Source: an uncultured Thermoleophilia bacterium
GTDB lineage: Bacteria > Actinomycetota > Thermoleophilia > Gaiellales > F1-60-MAGs149
Direction of reading: 5' to 3'
DNA length: 5,529 nt
Assembly (NCBI GenBank): GCA_902806305.1
Contig: CADCWC010000286.1
Span: forward strand, 1-5,529
Part shown: in pieces, positions 1 to 5,035 of the stretch
Layout of the letters: each line of letters starts with the position of its first letter
Numbering within the stretch: the first letter of the stretch is position 1
The notes under the pieces: model-generated
Databases searched by the model: none
Seen by the model: the letters and a program-made list of their open reading frames with translations, nothing else
Told to the model about the DNA's origin: nothing
Position numbers and translations under genes: made by a program

Positions 1-684
1 GGTCACGATGACCTCGAGCGGCGCCACGTCCCAGATCGCCAGCGTCCGGTAGGGGGTCGGCTCGATCATGATGTGGGCCGCGCCGCGCGCCACGAGCATG
101 TGGCCCCAGAACGGTCCCAGCCCGCGGTCGCGCCGCGTCCGGCTGACGAGGGTCCGGAAGAACGGCCCGAGGCCGCTCTGCGACATCGCGTGGAGGCTGC
201 CGTAGAGGACCATCGCGTCGGACAGGCGGCGCACCCCGTCGACCGTGATCGGCGCGCCGTTCAGCCGGGCGCCGTGCCCCTCGGCCGCGTCGTAGAGCTC
301 GCCGAGCGCCGGCGCGTTGACGACGCCGACCACGTTCCGGCCCCCGACCTGCAGTGCCACGAGCGTGGCCCAGATCGGGATCCCGGCCATGAAGTTCGTC
401 GTGGCGTCGATCGGGTCGATGATCCACGTGGGCGCGTCGCGGTCCGCCCGCGCGCCGTCGGCGCGACGAAGCCCGCCCTCCTCGCCGAGCACGTTGTGGT
501 CGGGGAAGTGCTGCGCGAGCCGCTCACGGAGGGCGGTCTCGACGGCGAGGTCCGCGTCGGTGACCCACGTGCCGTCGTGCTTCAGCCGGGCCGGGCTGTC
601 CCGTCGGTAGCGCTCCGCCGCGATCGCGCCGCCCTCGAGCGCCAGCTCACGGGCGACGGTGAGCGCGGCCTGCAGGTCGTGCAC
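1..684 (-). CDS. hisN: Histidinol-phosphatase, inositol monophosphatase family (HisN type), 3' end outside window
   Basis: This probably removes phosphate from histidinol phosphate, the step after HisC. The frame is open from a GTG at 684 to the left edge, giving 228 residues of a protein normally about 260 long. It shows the inositol-monophosphatase fold motifs in order: WVTDADLAVE (about 40-49), LGEEGG with metal-ligand Glu68/Glu69, WIIDPIDATTNF with Asp90 and Asp93, and WDVAPLEVIV with Asp219. The stretch GIPIWATLVALQVGG and the VVGVVNAPALGELY that follows resemble actinobacterial HisN rather than generic inositol phosphatases, and the his-operon location supports that. The usual DPIDGT motif has Ala in place of Gly (DPIDAT). 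The start is six bases after the upstream stop, in the same frame; a GAGG about eleven bases upstream is a weak ribosome site. The family is certain; the histidinol phosphate substrate is inferred, and inositol phosphate or another small phosphate ester remains possible. Confidence 0.88.
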   Translation of the reverse strand, partial: MHDLQAALTVARELALEGGAIAAERYRRDSPARLKHDGTWVTDADLAVETALRERLAQHFPDHNVLGEEGGLRRADGARADRDAPTWIIDPIDATTNFMAGIPIWATLVALQVGGRNVVGVVNAPALGELYDAAEGHGARLNGAPITVDGVRRLSDAMVLYGSLHAMSQSGLGPFFRTLVSRTRRDRGLGPFWGHMLVARGAAHIMIEPTPYRTLAIWDVAPLEVIVT

Positions 685-690
685 GACGGG

Positions 691-1245
691 TCAGCCCTCG
701 TCGCGACCCGCGGCCTCGGCGGCCTCGGCCGCCTCCTCGAGGAGCTCACGCGCCCGGACGAGTTCCTCGAGGTCGACGGCTCCCCCTCGCTCCACGCTGT
801 CGAGCTGGCTCTCCGCGAGGCGTCGGATCAGCCGCGCGAGCCCCTCGGGCGAGGACCGGAACTCGACCACCTCCCCGTCCCAGCGGGCCACGTGCAGCAG
901 CGTCGACCGGTGCCGGCGGCGCTCCGTGTAGGACCACTGCAGCTGTCGCCACTCGCGTCCGTCGGTGTCGAGCTCGGCCGACCAGGCCCGGTAGCACTCC
1001 TCGGAGATCATCGTCAGCTCGCCGAGCAGCGCGTACTCCTCGTCCTCGAGGCGCTCGGCGAAGGCCAGCGTGTCGAGCAGGTCGCGCGCCAGGTCGCGGC
1101 TGAGGAGCGGCGCCCAGGCGGCGATCACGTCCCCCTCGGTGAACAGCGTGATCCCGCCCGCGAAGATCCGCTCGGCCCGCTCCCGGAGCATCGCCGCCTG
1201 TCGCGGATCGCTCAGCATGGTCCGGAGCTCCGTGCTGAAGGCCAT
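691..1245 (-). CDS. Unrecognised 184-residue protein between hisIE and hisN
   Basis: I do not recognise a family. The frame is open for 184 residues from an ATG, lies between two his genes on the same strand, and follows their codon style (G/C in third positions), so it is probably real. There is no signal peptide or membrane segment. The sequence looks mainly helical to about residue 100. A tryptophan-containing stretch (WRQLQWSYTERRRHRS) leads to two probable short beta strands (STLLHVARWDG and EVVEFRSS), then a helix (PEGLARLIRRLAESQLDS) and an acidic Ala/Glu-rich tail ending EEAAEAAEAAGRDEG, possibly coiled coil. No catalytic motif is evident. It may have its own leaderless promoter, and there is no good Shine-Dalgarno sequence. 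A second ATG at codon 10 is a possible alternative start. hisN begins six bases after its stop. A histidine-related or regulatory role is only guilt by position. Confidence 0.7.
   Translation of the reverse strand: MAFSTELRTMLSDPRQAAMLRERAERIFAGGITLFTEGDVIAAWAPLLSRDLARDLLDTLAFAERLEDEEYALLGELTMISEECYRAWSAELDTDGREWRQLQWSYTERRRHRSTLLHVARWDGEVVEFRSSPEGLARLIRRLAESQLDSVERGGAVDLEELVRARELLEEAAEAAEAAGRDEG
711..733 (-). repeat. Short in-gene 9-base tandem repeat encoding Glu-Ala-Ala
   Basis: Near the 3' end of the unknown gene, roughly three near-identical 9-base units of the form GCCGAGGCC encode EAAEAAEAA. It is a low-complexity acidic helical tail and may vary in length between strains by slippage. 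Confidence 0.45.
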
Positions 1246-1280
1246 GCCCGTAACGGTACTCGCCCTGGCGGCGATGTCGG
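1246..1280 (-). promoter_or_regulatory. Possible leaderless promoter for the unknown gene
   Basis: On the minus strand CCGACA (1280-1275, 4 of 6 matches to TTGACA) is followed after 16 bases by TACCGT (1258-1253), which fits the TANNNT -10 pattern. Seven bases then precede the ATG at 1245. That spacing would put the transcription start on, or next to, the A of the ATG, as in leaderless actinobacterial transcripts, and it fits the absence of a clear Shine-Dalgarno sequence. The elements are short and chance matches are possible. Confidence 0.35.
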
Positions 1281-1281
1281 A

Positions 1282-1299
1282 CGCCCGGCTCGCCGGGCG
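1282..1299 (-). terminator. GC-rich perfect hairpin downstream of hisIE (possible terminator)
   Basis: The minus strand reads CGCCCGGCGAGCCGGGCG, a perfect inverted repeat: seven G/C pairs around a four-base loop, or eight pairs on paper. It begins about 38 bases after the hisIE stop, in the only noncoding gap of the window. No U-run follows, so it is not a classical intrinsic terminator. It could be a U-less actinobacterial-type terminator, a partial attenuator that lowers expression of the downstream genes, or a 3'-end stabiliser. Confidence 0.35.
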
Positions 1300-1306
1300 G
1301 CGTCAG

Positions 1307-1318
1307 GCGCGGCCGCGC
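1307..1318. repeat. 12-base perfect palindrome in the hisIE 3' gap
   Basis: GCGCGGCCGCGC is its own reverse complement and lies between the hisIE stop and the larger hairpin at 1282-1299. It has no loop, so it is unlikely to be a strong RNA hairpin alone. In DNA this GC-rich it may be chance, or it may add to the structure of the gap. Confidence 0.3.
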
Positions 1319-1337
1319 TGCGCGCGGGCCACGTCGA

Positions 1338-1985
1338 TCACCGGCCCGCGCGGCGGTCCTGGAGGACGCGGAGCGGCGCGAGCGGGTCGAGCTCGTCGTG
1401 GGCGAGCAGCAGGAGCGCGTGGAAGACGAGGTCGGCCACCTCGCCGACGAGCGCCTCGGAGCGCGGCTCGGCCAGCACGACCTCGAGCGCCTCCTCGCCG
1501 ACCTTGCGGGCGGTGTGCTCGCGCGGCCCGTGCAGCAGGCGGGCGGCGTAGGAGTCCTGCGGGTCGGCCGCGCGCCGGCTGGTCAGCAGGCGCGCCAGGT
1601 GGGGGAGGAGGGCGGCGCCGTCGTCGCCGAAGCACGACCGCGCGCCCGTGTGACACGCGGGGCCGACGGGCGTCACGCCGAGCAGCACGGTGTCGCCGTC
1701 GCAGTCGAGCCGCGCCCACTCCACGTCGAGGGCGTTCCCGGACGTCGCGCCCTTCTCCCAGAGCTCGCCCCGCGAGCGGCTCCAGAACGTCGCCCGCCGG
1801 GACCGGAGCGTCCGGTCGAGCGCCCGCTCGTCCTGCCACGCGACCATCAGCACCTCGCCGGTCGCGGCGTCCTGGCAGACGCAGACGACGAGGCCGTCGG
1901 CGTCGTAGCGCACGCCCTCCGCGATGCCGCCGAGCGCGAGCACCGGCGCGTCGCTCAGCGGACCGGGATGCCGCGCGTCCGACAC
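1338..1985 (-). CDS. hisI: Bifunctional phosphoribosyl-AMP cyclohydrolase / phosphoribosyl-ATP pyrophosphohydrolase HisIE
   Basis: This fused enzyme catalyses the second and third steps of the pathway. Residues about 25-122 are HisI: LVVCVCQD, SRSRGELWEKGATSGN at 69-84, the metal-binding DCDGD (Asp94, Asp96, Asp98, with Cys95) and GPACHTGARSCF with Cys111 and Cys118, the zinc cysteines. Residues about 125-215 are HisE: the all-alpha MazG-like domain with KVGEEALEVVLA (Glu164, Glu165) and GEVADLVFH (Glu182, Asp185). The start chosen is GTG at 1985, because GGAGGTGA sits seven bases upstream inside hisF. It gives 215 residues and a 31-base overlap with hisF. A GTG at 1943 would give 201 residues with no overlap but has no clear ribosome site. 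Both lengths are normal (E. coli HisI is 203). The identification is firm; only the start is uncertain. Confidence 0.93.
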   Translation of the reverse strand: MSDARHPGPLSDAPVLALGGIAEGVRYDADGLVVCVCQDAATGEVLMVAWQDERALDRTLRSRRATFWSRSRGELWEKGATSGNALDVEWARLDCDGDTVLLGVTPVGPACHTGARSCFGDDGAALLPHLARLLTSRRAADPQDSYAARLLHGPREHTARKVGEEALEVVLAEPRSEALVGEVADLVFHALLLLAHDELDPLAPLRVLQDRRAGR

Positions 1986-2713
1986 GTGGCCTTCACCTCC
2001 TCGACCGTGAAGGTCCCGTCGTGGAAGATCGAGGCTGCGAGCGCCGCCGCGCAGCCGGCCTCGAGAGCGTCCGCCATGTGCTCCGGCCCCGCGGCTCCAC
2101 CCGAGGCCACGACGGGCACGGAGACGCGCTCGACGACGGCGCCGAGCAGGTCGAGGGCATACCCCGCCTTCGTGCCGTCGGCGTCCATCGACGTCACGAG
2201 CAGCTCGCCTGCGCCGCGGCGGACCGCCTCCTCGGCCCAGGCCACGGCGTCCCGGTCGGTGGCGCGTCGCCCGCCCGACTCGTACGCCGTCCAGGAGCCG
2301 GTCGGGCCGTCGTCGGCCCGCGCGTCGATCGCCACCACGATGCACTGCGCGCCGTGTCGCTCGGCGCACTCCGTGACGAGCTCCGGCCGGCGGAGCGCCG
2401 CGGTGTTGATCGAGACCTTGTCCGCCCCGGCGGCCAGGAGATCGCGCACGTGCCGCTCCTCGGAGACGCCGCCGCCGACCGTGACGGGCACGTCGACCTG
2501 CTCGGCGGCCCGCTCGACCGCGGCGAGCAGCGTCCGCCAGCCCTCGTCGCCCGCGGTGATGTTCAGCCAGGCGATCTCGTCGGCGCCCTGCGCGGCGTAG
2601 CGGACCGCGGCCTCGACCGGGTCGCCGCAGTCGCGCAGGTTGACGAAGTTGACGCCCTTGACGACCCGGCCGGCCGACACGTCGAGGCAGGGGATGACGC
2701 GCCTACGCAGCAC
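1955..2713 (-). CDS. hisF: Imidazole glycerol phosphate synthase, cyclase subunit HisF
   Basis: HisF is the (beta/alpha)8-barrel subunit that uses ammonia from HisH to turn PRFAR into imidazole glycerol phosphate and AICAR. With the GTG start at 2713 the protein is 252 residues, and its numbering matches Thermotoga HisF: catalytic Asp11 in RVIPCLDV, Lys19 in GRVVKG, Asn103-Thr104 in KVSINTAA, and catalytic Asp130 in VVAIDA. Arg5, Glu46, Lys99 and the equivalent of Glu167 (Glu170 here), which form the ammonia gate at the bottom of the barrel, are all present. VTSMDADGTKAGY and VVASGGAAGPEH are the later phosphate-binding regions. A GGAGG six bases upstream supports this start. One oddity: the usual FLDITA strand reads WLNITA, so the residue at position 51 is Asn rather than Asp (codon AAC). 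The end overlaps the start of hisIE. Confidence 0.95.
   Translation of the reverse strand: MLRRRVIPCLDVSAGRVVKGVNFVNLRDCGDPVEAAVRYAAQGADEIAWLNITAGDEGWRTLLAAVERAAEQVDVPVTVGGGVSEERHVRDLLAAGADKVSINTAALRRPELVTECAERHGAQCIVVAIDARADDGPTGSWTAYESGGRRATDRDAVAWAEEAVRRGAGELLVTSMDADGTKAGYALDLLGAVVERVSVPVVASGGAAGPEHMADALEAGCAAALAASIFHDGTFTVEEVKATCRTRGIPVR
1993..2000 (-). promoter_or_regulatory. Strong Shine-Dalgarno sequence for hisIE, inside hisF
   Basis: On the minus strand this reads GGAGGTGA, a near-perfect match to the 16S rRNA tail, seven bases before the GTG at 1985. It lies inside the hisF codons for Glu-Glu-Val-Lys near the HisF C-terminus. It decides between two candidate hisIE starts in favour of the longer protein. 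Confidence 0.6.
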
Positions 2714-3341
2714 CGCGGGCCTCCACGTCGGCGCTCCAGCGGAGGAAGCCGCGCAGCATCGCCGCCCCCGCGGCGGCCGAGCGCTCCGGGTGGAACTGGG
2801 CGCCCGCGATCCGGTCGCCCGCGACCATCGAGGCGAAGCGGACGCCGTCGACCTCGGTGGTGGCGAGGGTCGCGGCGCCGGCGTCGCGGACGGCGAACGA
2901 GTGCGCGAAGTAGGCCACGGCGGGCAGCTCCGCCGCGACGGGGTGCGGCCGGCCCGGGACCGGGTCCACGTCGTTCCAGCCCATGTGCGGCAGGAGCGCG
3001 ACGCCCTCCAGCCGCTCGACGCGCCCGGGCAGGAGGCCGAGGCACGTGACGTCGTCCTCGGCCGAGCGCTCGAACAGCAGCTGCAGACCGACGCAGACGC
3101 CGAGCAGGTAGGCGCCCTCGGCCACGGCCCGGCGGACCGCGTCGTCGAGACCGCCGGCGCGGAGGGCGTCCATCGCCGCACCGGCGGCGCCCTGCCCCGG
3201 CACCATCAGCCGCGGCGCGCGCTCGACCACGCGTCGGTCGGACGACACCGTGACCGCTGCGCCGGCCCGTTCGAGCGCCGCCCGCAGCGAGCGGATGTTG
3301 CCCGCGCCGTAGTCGACGAGCACGACCGTCGGCCGCGTCAC
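2703..3341 (-). CDS. hisH: Imidazole glycerol phosphate synthase, glutaminase subunit HisH
   Basis: HisH is the class I glutamine amidotransferase subunit that hydrolyses glutamine and passes ammonia to HisF. The 212-residue length is normal for the family. It opens with VVLVDYGAGNIRSL. Other landmarks are the oxyanion-strand PGQG (residues 48-51), the nucleophile Cys83 in GVCVGLQLLF, the conserved PHMGWN at 119-123, FAHSF, and His184 with Glu186 in QFHPERSAAAG, completing the Cys-His-Glu triad. The chosen GTG start gives a native-looking N-terminus and overlaps the hisCB stop as GTGA. The same frame stays open far upstream, but that extension runs inside hisCB and is not part of the gene. 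A weak AAGGG lies just upstream of the start. The gene overlaps hisF by 11 bases, fitting the two subunits being made together. Confidence 0.95.
   Translation of the reverse strand: MTRPTVVLVDYGAGNIRSLRAALERAGAAVTVSSDRRVVERAPRLMVPGQGAAGAAMDALRAGGLDDAVRRAVAEGAYLLGVCVGLQLLFERSAEDDVTCLGLLPGRVERLEGVALLPHMGWNDVDPVPGRPHPVAAELPAVAYFAHSFAVRDAGAATLATTEVDGVRFASMVAGDRIAGAQFHPERSAAAGAAMLRGFLRWSADVEARGAA
2720..2724 (-). promoter_or_regulatory. Shine-Dalgarno sequence for hisF, inside hisH
   Basis: On the minus strand this reads GGAGG, six bases before the GTG at 2713, within the last codons of hisH. It supports a start that also places the HisF catalytic residues at Asp11 and Asp130, as in characterised HisF proteins. 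Confidence 0.65.
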
Positions 3342-5035
3342 ACGAGGCCCTTCGTCGAGGGCACGCCGCCCACGGGCGGGCGCGGGTCGGCCTCGACCGC
3401 GGCGCGCAGGGCGCGCGCGAAGGCCTTGAACGCCGCCTCGACGACGTGGTGGTCGTCGTCGCCGCGGCTCTCCAGGTGCAGGTTGACGCGCCCCGCGCGG
3501 GCCAGGGAGTCGAGCAGGTGCGGCCACAGGCTCGCGGCCACGCCGCCGACCGCCGGGCCGGACAGGCGCAGATCGAGGCGGCTCACGCCGCGGCCGCCCA
3601 GGTCGACCGTGCAGCGCGCGAGCGCCTCGTCGAGTGGCGCCGAGGCGTCGGCGAAGCGGCGGATCGCCGTGCGCTCGCCGAGGGCCCGGTCGAGCGCCTG
3701 GCCGAGCGCGAGGCCGCAGTCCTCCACGGTGTGGTGCTCGTCGACGTGCAGGTCGCCGTCGGCCCGGAGGGTCAGGTCGAGCCGGCCGTGGAAGGCGAGG
3801 GCGCCCAGCATGTGGTCGAGGAAGCCGACGCCCGTGCGCACGTCGGTGCGGCCGCTGCCGTCGAGGCCGACCTCCACGTCGAGCCGCGTCTCGCGCGTCC
3901 GGCGGCGTACGGTCCCGCGCCGCCCGAACGTCGGCGCGAGCGGCCGGGCGACGCGTGCGGGTGCGGGGCGGCCGAGCAGCCGGGCCATCGCCTCGAGCAG
4001 CCGGTCGTCCTCTTCGGGCGTGGCCACCGAGATGCGGATCACGCCCTCGAGCAGCGGCTCGTGCCCGAAGGTCCGGACCACGAGGCGCTCGGCGGCGAGG
4101 GCGGCGAAGGCCTCGGCCGACGACCACGGCGTGCGGACGGTCACGAACGAGCCCGCCGCGCCGAGGACCTCGAGCCCGAGCGAGGTCAGCCCGCGACCCA
4201 TCCGGTCGCGTTCGGCGGCGTAGGCGGCGCAGTCGTCGCGCATGGTCCCCACGTGCGCGAGTGCCAGACGGGCGGCCTCGGCGGAGGCGAGGGAGACCGA
4301 GCCGGGCGGGCGCAGGGCGTCCAGCGCGCCCGCGACGGCCGGGGCGGCGAGCGCGTAGCCGACGCGCTGGGCGGCGAGGCCCCAGCCTTTCGAGAAGGTC
4401 CGGGCCACCACGAGGTTCTCGTGCTCGGCCACGAGGTCCGAGAGGTCCGTGCCGCCGAGCTCCAGGTACGCCTGGTCGACGACCACGAGCCCGGGGCAGG
4501 CCGCGCAGAGGGCCGCTACCGTCGCCCGCGGGACCTCCTCGCCCGTGGGGTTGTTCGGCGAGCAGAGCCAGACGATGCGGGCGTCGGGGGCCCGCTCGAG
4601 CAGGCCGTCGAGGTCGAGCCGCAGGTCGGGGCGCGGCTCGAGCGCCACGAGGGTGCCGCCTGCGGCCCGCGTGGCGACGGCGTAGAGCTGGTAGGTCGGG
4701 CGGGCGAGCACCGCGGCGTCGCCGCGGCCCAGGGCCAGGGTGGCGCAGAGCTGGAGGACCTCGTCCGCGCCCGCGCCGGGCACGATCTGCGCCGGCGGGC
4801 ACCCGGTGACGTCCGCCAGGGCGGCGCGCAGGGCGGCGTAGGTCGCCTCGGGATAGGAGGCGCTCGGCAGGCGCGCGACCTCGGCCGCCACCTCGGGCCA
4901 CCAGGCGGGGCTCAGCGGCAGGGTGTTCATGTCGAATCGGCTGACCGGTCCGTCGGGCACGCCCTCCTGCCAGCGGTAGGGCGCAGGGCGGGCGAGCTCC
5001 GGGCGGACGTGGGGGAGGGTGGCGGACTCGGTCAC
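3338..5035 (-). CDS. hisCB: HisC-HisB fusion: histidinol-phosphate aminotransferase / imidazoleglycerol-phosphate dehydratase
   Basis: One 565-residue frame joins two complete enzymes. Residues 1 to about 355 are a fold-type I PLP aminotransferase (HisC): NNPTG at 161-165, Asp187 and Tyr190 in VVDQAY, the PLP lysine Lys216 in TFSKGWGL, Arg224 in QRVGY, and the substrate-carboxylate arginine Arg334 in IRISVATPEED. Residues about 376-565 are imidazoleglycerol-phosphate dehydratase (HisB): GVGFLDHML with His408, HHTVED with His434, His435 and Glu438, His506, and DDHHVVEAAFKA with His529, His530 and Glu533, ending in the typical PSTKG. All expected Mn ligands are present. The linker of about 20 residues is rich in Pro, Arg and Ala, and has no stop or ATG/GTG that could start a separate hisB; the nearest is ATG350, inside the last HisC helix. 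The two activities catalyse consecutive steps (IGP to imidazole acetol phosphate to histidinol phosphate). The GTG start overlaps the hisG stop; no Shine-Dalgarno sequence is evident, so coupling is likely. The Glu-to-Gln change in VVDQAY is a minor oddity. Confidence 0.93.
   Translation of the reverse strand: MTESATLPHVRPELARPAPYRWQEGVPDGPVSRFDMNTLPLSPAWWPEVAAEVARLPSASYPEATYAALRAALADVTGCPPAQIVPGAGADEVLQLCATLALGRGDAAVLARPTYQLYAVATRAAGGTLVALEPRPDLRLDLDGLLERAPDARIVWLCSPNNPTGEEVPRATVAALCAACPGLVVVDQAYLELGGTDLSDLVAEHENLVVARTFSKGWGLAAQRVGYALAAPAVAGALDALRPPGSVSLASAEAARLALAHVGTMRDDCAAYAAERDRMGRGLTSLGLEVLGAAGSFVTVRTPWSSAEAFAALAAERLVVRTFGHEPLLEGVIRISVATPEEDDRLLEAMARLLGRPAPARVARPLAPTFGRRGTVRRRTRETRLDVEVGLDGSGRTDVRTGVGFLDHMLGALAFHGRLDLTLRADGDLHVDEHHTVEDCGLALGQALDRALGERTAIRRFADASAPLDEALARCTVDLGGRGVSRLDLRLSGPAVGGVAASLWPHLLDSLARAGRVNLHLESRGDDDHHVVEAAFKAFARALRAAVEADPRPPVGGVPSTKGLV

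Noticed and set aside
73..1551. 492-codon open frame on the plus strand
   Set aside because: It runs codon-in-register opposite hisN and the unknown gene, so stop-poor codon use on the real strand keeps it open. No domain is visible.
1070..3049. 659-codon open frame on the plus strand
   Set aside because: It is antisense to hisH, hisF and hisIE, and its product is mostly low-complexity Arg/Ala/Pro, as expected from lack of stops in high-GC DNA.
2714..3181. Minus-strand upstream extension of the hisF frame
   Set aside because: It lies within hisH in another frame. The conserved HisF N-terminus and the GGAGG place the start at 2713.
3186..3200. HisH PGQGAA instead of the common PGVGAF
   Set aside because: PGQGA variants are common in HisH, and the oxyanion glycines are kept.
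2640..4223. 527-codon open frame on the plus strand
   Set aside because: It is antisense to hisH and the HisB half of the fusion; the translation resembles no protein.
3342..4901. Minus-strand upstream extension of the hisH frame (a 732-residue protein)
   Set aside because: Only the last 212 residues are HisH. The rest is an alternative frame of hisCB, Arg/Pro/Ala-rich with no motif.
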